Assembly: GCA_958450365.1 (NCBI GenBank)
Contig: CAUEEP010000743.1
Coordinates: 7,456,501 to 7,520,500 of the forward strand
Source of the DNA: Mesorhabditis belari
Lineage: Eukaryota > Nematoda > Chromadorea > Rhabditida > Rhabditidae
DNA length: 64,000 nucleotides
Reading direction: 5' to 3'
In this document: in pieces, positions 1 through 27,800 of the stretch
Layout of the letters: each line of letters opens with the position of its first letter
Position numbering within the stretch: the first letter of the stretch is position 1
Translations under genes and position numbers: made by a program
The notes under the pieces: generated by a model
Databases searched by the model: none
The model's input: only the letters and a program-made list of their open reading frames with translations
Told to the model about the DNA's origin: nothing

Positions 1-1894
1 ATATCATTCGTTCGCCGCCGTTTATTACATATTGAGGCTTTTTTGCCACACAGCAAATAATACTCCTAAACTCAAATTTTTAAAAATTAAAATTGAATGT
101 TCAAACCCTGTCGTTGAAGTTCAAACCATCTGATGAAGCGCTGGCAACAATTCCCGCGTATTCTGCCCGTCCACCTTCAATTCGAGAAAGCCAATGCTAA
201 AAGTGAAATGTTGGAATTTTCTATATTGTAAACTTTCGATTTTCTACGTTTCTCATACCTGAAATGCAGCCTTCGTATGAAAGAATTGACGTGAGTAGGT
301 GGAAAGTCGATTGTGCTCTTTTGAGGTGTGATCACAGAGCTCCTAACAAACACATTGATATTGAAAAAGGTTTTGAAAAACGCCGAGTACTTTTTGCGTT
401 TGCTTTAGGGGTTATAAAACGTTTTGCTCTTTTGCGCTTTGCAAAAGTTTACCTCCGGCGAGTCGACGCGAATCCCACACTGGGAACACTCGACAAGAAT
501 GCAGCTTTCTTCGAAATCCGTTTCCATTCAATTCATTCGACTTTACTGAAAACACTTATTGGTTGAAACTATCAAAGTGAAACAGGGAATCGATTAACGA
601 GAATGAGGCGCCCGTTAGATTTGAACAAAAAAAAATATATCTGCAAATCGGTGGCCGAGCGTTTTGCAAAGTTGTGGCGCTGCAAAAGAACGAGAACAGA
701 AAAGGGGAAAAAGGGGAAACGGAAAAAGTGGAAAAGATTGGTGAGAAAAGTAGAAGATATTGGAGAAGAGATGCTTGGCGATGAGGAGAGGAAAAGAAAG
801 AAAGAAAGAAAAGGAAAAGAGAGAAAGACATGGGCACAGTGAGAAAGATGATTGGACTGAAGTGAGCAATAAAAAAACTTCTTTTACTTCTCTCTCGCAT
901 CGTTGTTTTGCCTCTCTTGGCTCCATTGCTCGCGTTTCATGTCAATAAAACTGTTAATTCGTTATTTTTCCCCTCGCCTTTAATCTTTTCTATCAATGTG
1001 ATCGGCGAAATGAAATGCCAGCTGTCCGCACATTTTTCTTGTCTCATTCAGAGAACTTTTGTATGAGATTTTGAAGGATAGAAGAAGTGAAATAGGTGGA
1101 AAACATTAGGAAATCATTTTAGAGAGTTGAAAAGACTGAAACACGAGTTCTCAGCGTTTCACTGTTTCGAAAAATTGGAGAAGAGCAAAGTTAGATGAAA
1201 TAAATGATAAATCTCGGGAAAGAGATTTGAAAGGAGATTTTTAAATTTTGAAAGGAAAAGAAAATTTTACTTGTAAATGGGAGCAAAGATGACGAAAGGA
1301 GAAAAGAAAAGAGGTGGTGGAGTGTTGCAAAAAAAGAGAATGAAACGTTGGCTGCAGGAAAGGCGAAGAGGGGCACGAAGAAGAGGACTCGATCAATCCC
1401 TCTCTCACCCCCAATCCCCCCTTTTTCCCGTGTAGCAGAAGGGCATCTTTCTGCTGCAGGAGAATTTTTCTCTCCATCTCGCCAAATTTTCCCTCAAAAA
1501 TATGGCTCGTGATCCTTGCAAGACGCACTAACGTAAGCAAAAAAAAACAACAAACACGAATCGATGCAACACCCAAGTCTATGTTTTCCTTTCAAACATT
1601 CGTGGCACCGAGTTGTTTACCAGACATTCTTTTCCTCTTGTCTCTAGGGAAAATGCACTCCGTTTTTTGTTATCGCAAAACAAACGCGTTTTTGCTTGCT
1701 TTTCCACCGGAAACATTAATGAGATCAGCTCGTGTTTGATCAGAAGTGTAGGAAAAACGCTTTGAAAACTTCAATTTGAGTTCTATTGAGTTCTATCTTC
1801 TAAATTTATTGGGTTCAAAAAAAGGTACATCATTTGGAAAGCAATAAAATAGAAAAAAGTAGATTTTAAGGGAAGAGATGGGGATGGAAGGGGA

Positions 1895-2096
1895 ACGGAG
1901 AACGGAGATGATATGAAGGAGAGAACGGAGATGATATGGAGGAGAGAACGGAGATGATATGGAGGAGAGAACGGAGATGATATGGAGGAGAGAACGGAGA
2001 TGATATGGTGGAGGAGAGAACGGAGATGATATGGAGGAGAGAACGGAGATGATATGGAGGAGAGAACGGAGATGATATGGAGGAGAGAACGGAGCA
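1895..2096. repeat. 23-bp minisatellite
   Basis: About eight to nine tandem copies of a 23-bp unit containing AACGGAGATGATATGGAGGA. Successive AACGGAG motifs begin at 1924, 1947 and 1970. One copy has a 3-bp insertion (TGGTGGAGG). The same unit recurs at 2438-2550, inside a foldback. Open frames on the minus strand here are made only of the repeat. Confidence 0.95.
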
Positions 2097-2402
2097 CGAC
2101 CGAAAAAGGGAGCTGTTTGCAAGAAGGGAAAAGAACTCGATCTTTTCCCCAAATTTCTGCAATCAGCACTAAAAGTGAAAGAGATTGCACTTTGTCAACA
2201 ATATCTATTCCTAGCTTTCAAGGAAAGGTGTTTATAAAAGTTGTTTGGAAGTCTGAACTCTGAGTTTTCAATCGAGCCTCCGGAAAAAGTGCGATAAAGA
2301 GTAAGATTAGAATATTAAATAATAGAGAAAAACCAAGCAAACAAAATACGTACAGAAATAGTAAGAGCAAAACTTTTAGTTTTTAAAATAGTCAGTTAAT
2401 TC

Positions 2403-2582
2403 TTAAGTTCAAAATACGAGTACAGTAACTTGCAAAGATGATATGGAGGAGAGAATGGAGATGATATAGGTACATCATTTGGAACGTTCTCTCCTCCATA
2501 TCATCTCCGTTCTCTTCTTCATATCATCTCCGTTCTCTCCTCCATCTCTGCAAGTTACTGTACTCGTATTTTGAACCTAAAT
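2403..2582. repeat. Foldback element carrying minisatellite units
   Basis: The arms, containing CAAAATACGAGTACAGTAAC at the left and its reverse complement at the right, close a palindrome whose interior is copies of the 23-bp minisatellite unit in both orientations. The motif GGTACATCATTTGGAA at about 2468 is also found beside the main array at 1825. Confidence 0.85.
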
Positions 2583-3019
2583 TCTAATCCCTGAATGGAA
2601 TGCCTTTTTGAAAAGTCAACTTAACATGCAGTCAACTTGACATTTAGTCAACTATTCGTGAATTATTACAGGCTCATAAATTTTGATGATTCAAAAACTT
2701 TCCAGTCATTTCAGTTGCGAAACGGAAAAAAAAATTCTGAATGAAATCGATGATGACTGTACAAAATTTCGATAAGGGTTTTTAGAAGAAATGAAGGAAG
2801 TAATCCGATCATTTTGCACTTTTCCTCCTTTTTCATCCAAGTAATTCGCCAAATAAAATGGAATTAGTGACTACAGCTGGATGAAGATTGAGTGTCAGTA
2901 AAGGAGAATAGCCGTGAGAATCGATGAATGACCCTTGATGGGTAATTCGAAACGATCTTCAGTCGCCTAATTCTCCTCTTCTGTTCCCTTCAACCGGATG
3001 GCTGAGAGGAAAATATGGA

Positions 3020-3027
3020 TATAAATA
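3020..3027 (+). promoter_or_regulatory. Possible TATA box
   Basis: TATAAATA lies about 360 bp before the ATG of the peptide precursor. An untranslated exon could run from about 3050 to an acceptor (ATTTCAG) just before the ATG. Motif only; no direct support. Confidence 0.25.
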
Positions 3028-3386
3028 CAGTGGCTTGATCTTCAACAAGTGCTCATTTTTCTCGTGTTGAAATGCTTCCATTTAGCAAGCTTTAAGTACA
3101 ATTTACAACTGTATTCACAGAGTTTTTGGATGCCTAAAAGCAATTACAAAATCACGGGTTGAACTTCCCTCAATCAGACTCGAATCCGCATTCCATTCAG
3201 TGTCAGAATCGGGGCTCATTTTTTCCTGAAGTTCAAATTCCAATCACATTGCCATTTGTTGCCTACATTCTAATCCCTGAATGGAATGCCTTTTTGAAAA
3301 CCTGATAAAATTCATTTCCCAAAAAGTTACAGTAATTGTAGATTTTGACTGATTAATTGTAGAAAAAATTGTTCATTTCAGAGTTC

Positions 3387-4557
3387 ATGAGAGGCATTTG
3401 GATGTTTCTGGGTGTTTTTTGTCCCCATTTGATCGCTCGTCCCATTATTTTCCTGCCTTCATTCGGGGAAAATGAACTACATCATCTCGGCGAGTGAGTC
3501 GAGTTTAGACTCAAGAATAGCATAGAAAACTAGCATCGAAATAGAAAATAGAAAATTTAACCTATTCTCACTTTTCAGGGCTCTTTTTGATCTCTTTGGA
3601 AACCCAGAGAGCCTAAATGATGCAGAGGAAAGCTATGGCGGGCAATTGGAAGCAGAAGACGGGAATTATTTGGGTTTGTAATATTTTAACTTTTAAAAAG
3701 ATGGTACTTTCCCTATAATGGGGGGAGGCCATTTTGATAATTTTGTCACCATTGAATTCAGCACATTTTTCTGCGTCAAATGGCTATTCAAACGTAAAAA
3801 CCCTATAGAAAACGCATTTTCGCGCGGATGTGGAGAGGGGGATTTGGTTAGACTGCAGTTACGGGTTTCCAGACTGCAGTTACCAGGTTTGCAGACTGCA
3901 GTTACCAGGTTTCCAGACTGCAGTTACCAGGTTTGTCCAGACTGCAGTTACCAGGTTTCCAGACTGCAGTTTACCCTTTCTCTCAACCAATGACCACCAA
4001 ACCTGTTTTTCTGACTCAGTTTTTTGCGCTGATTACCATATATCCACATCTCATCGCCGTAAATGTTAAAGCGCAGCCATATTTTATGCAAATGCTTTTT
4101 TTGTGGCCCTTGCACCGTCTGCAACTGCCTATAGGGATCGCGCTTTTTTTGGGTTTGTGCCTGTCGTTAGGCTCGCGCGTCGGCGTCGGCGTGAAAGCTA
4201 TAGGCAGTTGCAACCGGTACGGGCGGGCATGTGTGCTACAAGCTCTCATGGGCGTCTTTAACTTATCTTTTAAATGAACAGTTTTGAAGTGAAGACTTTT
4301 CAGATGCAAATCAAGAGTTGATCCCATTAAGACCTGGTCGAGCAGCTAGTCCCGATCACGCAATCGGTCCCTACTTGGAAGACATGTTTGTTTTTATTAC
4401 TAGAATGCGTTTTGGCTAAAAAGTTTGAAGTTAATAACATTTCTCATTTGATAGGAACATAGCTTTTGTAGCTTTTTATTTTGCAAAAAGTATCAAAAAG
4501 CATTTTAGGAGAAACATTGGAAACGATCCATTCCTTGGACACCGCCCTGGAAGATAA
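3387..4557 (+). CDS. Secreted peptide precursor with two RPGR amidation motifs
   Basis: Four exons, 3387-3493, 3579-3673, 4304-4385 and 4509-4557, join with matching phases to give 110 residues. The N-terminus is hydrophobic (MRGIWMFLGVFCPHLIA), as in a signal peptide. A middle acidic spacer follows, then two Gly-Arg motifs after RP: PLRPGR at residues 75-80 and GHRPGR at 105-110, the latter being the exact C-terminus. In neuropeptide precursors, Gly followed by a basic residue is the usual signal for cleavage and C-terminal amidation, so products ending in LRP-amide and HRP-amide are expected. Nematodes have an RPamide family (for example nlp-2, nlp-22, nlp-46), which this may resemble, but I cannot show orthology. 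Intron 2 holds a 22-bp tandem repeat and a foldback. The donor of exon 3 (AT|GTTTGT) was chosen because it keeps the frame open to the RPGR stop; the alternative donor 3 bp on gives a poorer reading. Expression and processing are inferred. Confidence 0.6.
3850..3973. repeat. 22-bp tandem repeat
   Basis: About six copies of CAGACTGCAGTTACCAGGTT with small spacer changes, in intron 2 of the peptide precursor. Open frames across it are repeat artefacts. Confidence 0.9.
4108..4216. repeat. Small foldback (about 100 bp)
   Basis: GCAACTGCCTATAG near 4120 pairs with CTATAGGCAGTTGC near 4198, enclosing a GC-rich centre. It sits in intron 2 of the peptide precursor. Confidence 0.7.
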
Positions 4558-4893
4558 ATTTTGATTGTATTTCCATTTTTAGTCGTAATACTCTTTTTTT
4601 TCTTGTTTACTACTCCTTTATCAATCAATCAAAAGTCTTGTTAGTCCAAAATTTTTCCACGGGTTTATGTTTGTCTTTCAGTTTTAAACGCAACTCAATA
4701 AATCATTGTTTTTCTTTCGATTTTGAGATTTTCGATTTGATTAAGTAATGAATTACTGCAAAATGAACTTTTATACTAAATAGCTTTAATGATTACAAAA
4801 AATTGTACCTACAATAATAAAGCATCTTTGTTTGTCACTCGTAATCAACGAATCGGTAAGAGAAAATCGGGAATGCACAAAATCTTTGGTGAA

Positions 4894-21265
<16,372 letters not shown>

Positions 21266-21273
<8 letters not shown>

Positions 21274-21284
21274 AAACTACAAAA
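21266..21284 (-). promoter_or_regulatory. Probable spliced-leader acceptor of furry
   Basis: On the minus strand a run of eight T, then GTAG, lies immediately 5' of TTTATG, so an acceptor is 3 nt before the start codon. With an upstream gene ending 209 bp away, this is the pattern of an operon-internal trans-splice site. Inferred from sequence only. Confidence 0.55.
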
Positions 21285-21481
21285 AAAATTCATTGCAAAA
21301 GCGAATTATCAATTGTGAAAGATATGGTAGTTGAACAAAGAAACAATAACTTTTCTTTTCATTCAATCAGATCACCAAAAACACTTTATCTGCAAAATTC
21401 TGAAAAACATTTGACAATAAAGTTTTGAAAAACAATAGTTTCAATGTTTTATAAAAAAAATGATCACACAAGATATTTAAT

Positions 21482-24400
21482 TTAATGAAATCCGAGGCCA
21501 AGTCCGCGTCCAGTGTGAGTGGTTTCTCTAGCGATCGCGAACTGTCGATCCAGGGATTTTAGCATGTTTTTCTGTTTTTCCCTCTCAGCTGACACGTCTG
21601 CGGAACTAGTCTAAATTGTCCTTGGTTAAATGATAAACTTATCGTATTTTTTCTAATAGTATGCCCAGAAGAGCGTCACGTAGTCATTGCTTTTTTCGTA
21701 CTAAATCATTTATTTACCTCTGAACCGACTTTGTTTGGATTTTTTCTAAAAAAATCCCTCATTTCTCTATTTTTTTAGAAAAAAACCCGAACAGAACCGG
21801 TTCAGAGGTCAAAAATTAATTAGTGCAGAAAAAACAACGACTACGCGAGGTTATCGGCCATTTGAAACGCGCCAGATCTTTTTCCCATTGGCAAACTTTG
21901 AGCTCAAATTTCTTAATGTTTGGCTTTTCTAATTTAAATATTCTTGGTATCATTAGATGCGTCAAGTCTTTCTCTGTCGATTCGTATAAAAAGTATTGAA
22001 ATTAGACAGCTCAACACCAAGAAATTTGAGCTCAAAGTTAGATTGCGAATGGCAAAGAGGGCGGGACGCGTATTAAACGTCTCAAAAATGTCAAATGTCA
22101 AATGTCAAATGTATCAAATGTCCCAGAATCCTACGCGACGCTCCTCTGGGCATGTCATATATTAGAAAAAAATACGATATTCTTTTTCTAAATAAATCGT
22201 CGATACAAACCTGTGGTGCTTGCTGTGAAGCGGCACCTTTGAAGCCCAACAATCGCTTGAATTTTTCTGCTTGTTTGTTATCTACTCCCGTTGCAGCAAT
22301 TGCAGATGACCACATACCTAAAAAGTATTATATACCGTATTTTCTCCAATAGTAGTGCACCCCACCGAGCCGAATTGATGACGATTTTACGGTCTCTAAG
22401 TTTTCGCAGAAGCTCAACACTTTAATCCCCTACAAGATCTCATCGTCAGCTACATTTTCCGACCCCACATCGTATGGAATTTATGGAATGTATGGATAGC
22501 ACAGATAATATCAAGAATCCACTAGAGCTTCAAGATCAAGGTCATTTACAGATAATTTAAAAGTTTCGAGACTATTTGACTCTCTCAAAACTCTAGGGAA
22601 TCGATTCCAAATTCTGGCAGTTTTTTATTGGAAAAGAGTTATACACAAACTTATTGGAGGTGATTGGAATTTCTAAAATGAAAGAACATCTCCTTGAATT
22701 ACCGTATTCTCTCTAATAGTAGTGCACCCCACCGAGCCGAGTTGATGACTATTTTACGGTTTCTAAGTTTTCGCAGAAGCTCAACACTCAAATCCCCACA
22801 AGATCTCATCGTCAGCTACATTTTCCGACCCCCACATCGATAGGTTCTGATAAGCGGTTTTCGAGATTTCGAGTAATTTAGGCAACGCTCAGGGTGCACT
22901 ACTATTAAAGAGAATATGGTATCTATTTTTTGTTTTCTTTGCAATTCGCGATATTGTAGCCTGTTATTGTATATTGATATTGTGGCCGACTCACCCATAT
23001 TTTTGGCTGCTTGCTGATCCATTGATGACGATTCTCCTTCTTCCTGGAATTTCAATTTCGATCACAAGAACATTGTGTAATGTTTAAAGTTGTTTTTCAA
23101 ACTCACTGCTTGCTCAGCTTCTCCATCTTTCTTTCCATGCCAAATCAGTTTTCGTTCTTTCAACTTCTCTGCGTGTTCTTTCACTCGACTCGTTGCCCAT
23201 GCAGGCCCATCTGTTGACTCTTCTTCTTCGTCACTAAAAAGTTGAGAATATTTTCTAGAATATTTAAAATATTCTCAAATTTTGTCAGAATCTCTTGACT
23301 TCAAAATCTTTCTTTGCAAACCTGGCCAGAAACGTACCGCCGCCATAAATCTCTCCTCGAATTTGGAGCACCAGTCACGTGACACAAATAGTACTTCAAA
23401 TTCACAGGATAAGTCATTGATAAATAGGAAAGGAAAACTCTTACCAAGATTAACAAAGAGATATTTTTTTGTAGTAAAAAAAGTTAGAAAAATATTTACC
23501 GTTGGCGGCGCGGGCGATCACGATGTTTTCTGGTGTTGTCGCGTCGGTCATCACGTCGATTTCGGTCCTCTCGGTTGGCATCCTTGAAATATTGAAATGC
23601 TAGACAGTTTTCTTTTAAATAAAAATTCATAATCTTTATACTTGATTTAAAAATGATGAAATAACAAACTCGATTTCGGTGCTCCCGGCGATCGTCGTCT
23701 CTGTCGCGGTTCTTCCTCGATTCATCGTGTCTCTCCCTTGAGCGATCTCTCTTTTTCTCTTCATGTCGATGTGATTCATCACGATTTTTTCGACTCTCGT
23801 GCTCTTTTCGTTTTTCACGTTCACGATCTCGAGATGCACTGCAAATTTCCGTAAGTTCTTTCTTTGATCTAACAAAAAAAATGGTCGACAACCATGTCCA
23901 GCTAACTATACTTGTACGAAAGCTGTATCGGGAAACTCGGCATGCTGTCCGAGTAAAGGTATTAAGCCCAGAAAGTCTTTTCATTTCGTTTCATACTTTC
24001 GTTCAAAAACAAATCCACCTAAAATTCCCCGGACAAGAGCTCTTCGTTGTAATTTTGCCAACTAACTGTATAATTTTTTTCATATTGAAACTTATTCATT
24101 CTTTAACCAATTAGGACAAAAGAAAAATCCGTTAGCTAGCTTTTCTTTCAAACTACAAAGTAATAGCAAAGTAAAATTGATCGTACAATTGCACAAAGCA
24201 AAATAAAATTGATCCTGGGTTCATTTTCCCCTTTTAGCGCTTTTTTCGTTTCTAAAAAAACTCGAGAAAAAACAAAATAAGACTAGAAAAGTGTGACTAC
24301 TTTTTTCGAGGAGTTTATAGAAAAGTTATAGAGTTTATAGTTTATAAAGTTTATAGAAAAAGAATAGAAATTTTATGGAACGAATAACATTCAAAAAGTT

Positions 24401-24610
24401 TCTTATACGGTTAATTTGCCTAACCCTGTAGTTCGTAACTTTGATACCTTGAGCTATGAGTCTTTTCTTCTTTGCCAATATCTTTCGATCGATGTTTTTC
24501 TTTTTCATCGTGCTTTTTCAAAGTATTATCTTCGTCCGAAGAATCAGAAAACTTTTTCTAAAAGATATTTGAGGATAATAGTATAAGAAATTTGATACAT
24601 GTGTTGGCAT
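21482..24610 (-). CDS. RSRC2-like arginine/serine-rich nuclear protein
   Basis: Eight exons with consistent phases: 24599-24610, 24448-24557, 23670-23838, 23500-23582, 23107-23233, 22995-23043, 22211-22317 and 21482-21610, giving 261 residues. The N-terminal half is charged and RS/RD/RE-rich (for example SRDREREKRKEHESRKN), typical of splicing-associated proteins. The C-terminus has the small-acidic-protein-like domain: MWSSAIAATGVDNKQ, then EKFKRLLGFKG, and finally ARETTHTGRGLGLGF at the end. This combination matches RSRC2, a nuclear RS-rich coiled-coil protein linked to RNA processing; vertebrate RSRC2 is longer. An exon could be missed in the 260-bp intron at 23234-23499. The start lies 4 nt after an acceptor (GTCTAG), about 260 bp downstream of the Kunitz gene, so trans-splicing is plausible. 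Three introns are packed with foldback elements, and one holds an inverted copy of a Kunitz-gene exon (23881-24027). Related SMAP-domain proteins are the main alternative. Confidence 0.78.
21655..21860. repeat. Foldback MITE in RSRC2-like intron
   Basis: GCGTCACGTAGTC and ACCTCTGAACCG at the left pair with CGGTTCAGAGGT and GACTACGCGA at the right. Confidence 0.7.
21878..22060. repeat. Foldback MITE, family H, copy 2
   Basis: CCATTGGCAAACTTTGAGCT at the left and TTTGAGCTCAAAGTT at the right, with TCTAATTTAAATATTCTTGG inside as in the copy at 5557-5742. It lies in the last RSRC2-like intron. Confidence 0.75.
22335..22925. repeat. Composite foldback repeat, family C (one and a half copies)
   Basis: A partial unit at 22335-22485 starts CCGTATTTTCTCCAATAGTA; a full unit at 22701-22925 has TIRs CCGTATTCTCTCTAATAGTA and TACTATTAAAGAGAATATGG. 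Between them is about 210 bp that is also found, inverted, at 37350-37556. This is a dispersed repeat of about 430-590 bp in an RSRC2-like intron. Confidence 0.85.
23881..24027 (+). repeat. Inverted copy of a Kunitz-gene exon/intron fragment
   Basis: About 146 bp matching the Kunitz/lustrin gene at 28488-28865 in opposite orientation: 81 bp identical (beginning ATGGTCGACAACCATGTCCA), then about 60 bp of the flanking intron with a few changes. The copy lacks the 231-bp MITE that interrupts the original. It sits in the intron between RSRC2-like exons 2 and 3 and is antisense-compatible with the Kunitz mRNA. Confidence 0.92.
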
Positions 24611-24872
24611 TTTGCTAGACGTAGACAATAGATAATACTTCAGTAAAGAAATAAAAGATTTCAATAAAATGAAGTGAATCAATTCAACAATTCAGGCTCA
24701 CCAAGCAGATGTTTAGTAACGCGAGAAATATAGAGCTCTTGCAATAGAGGTGGCAGATAAAAAGCGTCTAAAGAAGTGTTTTGTACTCATACCTTAACGA
24801 AATCTCTTCAGCAAAATGGTAAACAGCTCGTGTGCAGTTGGAAAAAGTTTAAAAAAAAGCTCTTTATTGTTT

Positions 24873-27800
24873 TTAAAACAAAATAATAGGACTGTTTGCG
24901 GCAAGTGCTTGGAAAACTTTCGAAACTTCTCGACAGCAAACGTATCGACCATTGGAAGCTTTTCGGCATTTCGCGTTTTCCGCACAAGACGGATCATCCC
25001 AGCCTAGAATTGTTTTGAATTGTTTTCAATTGTTTTCAATTGTTTGAATTGTTTTGAATTGTTTTTAAAACCACTTTAAAACCAAGCTCACTAAACCTTT
25101 ACAAGTCTTTTACCTTTACAATGAATCACTTCTCCATCATTGGTTAACGCCTCAGCGCACATTTGAAATGCCATCTCTAATGGGCAACAAGCGTGTGTCA
25201 TATCAGCCAACTGATCACAATAATAATCTTTTGGACACGCCATCGGATCAGATTGATGGCATCTATAAAAGAATTAACAAGAAAATGGCTAAGGGGAATC
25301 GTCTCAGCTCAAAGTTGAGAATCGATTCGAGATCGGGCGCATCTTATATTTCAATATGGAGATCAATATATATTACTAATAGACCAATATTTCAATATGG
25401 AGACCAATAGATCACTGTTTAAAGCTCGTTTTGTACGTCTAATGTTAAAAAAGAAAAAAAAAACAGTTCAAATACATACACTTTAACAAGTTTAGTCGCT
25501 TTTTCTTCAAAATTATTGCCTTTTGAGTTGATGTTTGTCTAGAAATTCCCGTAGAAACTGTGGCACGGAGGTAGAGTACAATTTGTCACAAATTTATGTG
25601 AACTTTTTTTCAAAAGAATCAAAACCGAAATATGATTCCAACATTTTTAATGTCTCGAAAATTTAAAAACTGATAAATATTGAAGAATTTCTTATCATTA
25701 AACAAGAGTAACTATTGAGTTGTCCAGTTATGAATGCGCGTTTTTACTATTTTGTAAATTTCTCAAGATATCGAATGGATGTATTAGGTTGATGCATAAG
25801 TCTTTTCGTTTTTTTCGTACTTCTGTTAAAAAGTAACAAATTCACCAATTAATCTATAGTTTGCTCTATAAAAAAAGTGTTTTTTTTTGTTCAATTTGCA
25901 TCTTTTTAAATCAATTTCGGTTCACTTTCAAGCAAATTCGAGAGTGAAAAACGCCTTTTTCGTAAAAATCTATAAAAAACTCTACGGAAAAATTGGCTGA
26001 ATGAATTTCTCTGAAATTTTGGCGAAATATCAAACGTTTTTTTTCTCTATCTTTTATCTATTGACACGAAGATAGGTTTTCTTTAGCTAAGGTGTCTAAA
26101 CCGCATCATCGAGTTTGCCCTTTTTGACTACCCGACTTCATACTCTCAAGAAAATCCAGGCATTAAATATTTTTAAACCCGTTTTAATGTTATTTTGCAG
26201 AAAAATAATTGGTTTTTCTAATGAAATCAACCGTAGTTTAATTGGTGCATTTGTTGGCTTGAAACGGCAGACGAAAAGGAACAAAAAGACTTATGCATCA
26301 ACCTATTATATGAGTGTTATATATCATTCGAAAGCTAAAGATCTCCTCTACATTTTGGAATAAAAAAGTTTTGAATTCATTCAACTTTTAGGGAAATTGA
26401 CGTTTGGGAGAGGTCGTTTTCGAAAAAACCCATTCCAGCTTAGCTATTCTTCAAGTTTTATGGTGTAAAATAACCGCCCAGAAAAGAAAAGAAAAGTAAA
26501 GATGCTCTGAAATTGTTATATTTTAAAAAAAAAGTTGTGTTGATATATCTATTGGTCAAACATCAAACGGTTAACTCAATTTGAGCGGAGCCAAAACTTG
26601 ATCCAAAGGCACCCTTCCATTTTTTGGTCACCTCCTCTTCTGTGCAGTCAATTTGCCCAAAAGCTGGACAAATTCAAAAACTTTTTATATCAAAATGTAG
26701 AGGAGAGCTTCAGCTTTCGAATAATACTCATATATATCTTTTTCTTGATTTCGGTATCTTGAGAAATTTACAAAATAGTAAAAAACGCGCATTCATAAAT
26801 GGGCAACCCAATAGTTCTGATCCCTTTAGGTATTATTTAGTGATCAATGAATCGGTTTCATTTCAAGACAAGCTCAACTCTTTGAAAACAAACCTGACAG
26901 GCCTTTTTGTGAGCTGATCCTCTAGTGGTGGCTTCCCATCAGAACACAAAAATACATCAAGTGTGTGGCAGCAATAGAATGTCAAATCTGTTTTCTTTGT
27001 AAAGCAGCTATGCGACAAGACTGACCATTTGCTTTTTGCATGCTCTCGTGCATCTCTACAACCGGTAAACAATGAGTCGCTGACGGGCATTTGTTTTCCC
27101 CTATAACCTCTTGTTTTATTGCTTTCGTTGGTTTCACCTGGGAAACACTTTTTCGGCTTTTTCAAACTTGGTTCCACATATGGTGCAACACATCGCTGAG
27201 AGGGTCGACAGCAAAGGGTTTTTGGACGAAAACATACAATCGACGATGTTGCTAGGGTTATGTTTTAACACTTACCAATTGTGTTCGGACCATCACCAAT
27301 GACACAGAGGTACTCGTCTGGACAAGAGCCAGTAACTCGAGGGGTACAGATTCTAAACTTTAAAAAATGAAAAAATAGAGAAATTTCGCACACCTGGGTC
27401 GACCATCTTCCCGCAAAGGCTCCATTCCAGTTGGGCATTGTAGAGAAGGAGTGCAACAAACGAATTCCTAATTTGAGATCTTGAATGGACTGAACCGATG
27501 AATATTTACTCTATTTGGAGCTTGTTGACAAGTGTATCCAGGCGCACAACTGTCGGCTCTTCTAGCCTCGCAACGCACTGGGCCAAAAGCTAAACAAGAA
27601 CCAAATTCACTTATGACAATCAAAATAATCAAAATCATTTCTGCTTAATCAAATCAAGACTCAAATTCATTTCTGACAAGCACAAACCGCCCATATGAAG
27701 AATCGACTCAGCTGCAGGGCAAATCGGTTTTGATCGACAGCAAATTGCAGCAAATGGAGAACTGAAAAAAAAAATCCTTTAATGGCCATTGAGACATACC

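Larger units (their letters stand above)
1..3386. other. Intergenic DNA, no convincing gene
   Basis: Open frames here are purine- or pyrimidine-rich low-complexity stretches (for example around 600-950 and 1190-1740) with no recognisable domain. The region holds a 23-bp minisatellite near 1895-2095, a foldback at 2403-2582, and a 35-bp direct repeat (about 2580-2614 and 3266-3300, beginning ATTCTAATCCCTGAATGG). The last 400 bp may be the promoter and 5' UTR of the peptide precursor at 3387. Confidence 0.6.

Noticed and set aside
1783..2190. Overlapping minus-strand frames rich in HLRSLLHIISVLSS
   Set aside because: Repeat translation of the 23-bp minisatellite; no start context or domain.
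26115..26363. 82-residue plus-strand frame
   Set aside because: It lies inside a mariner-type non-autonomous element and has no transposase similarity.
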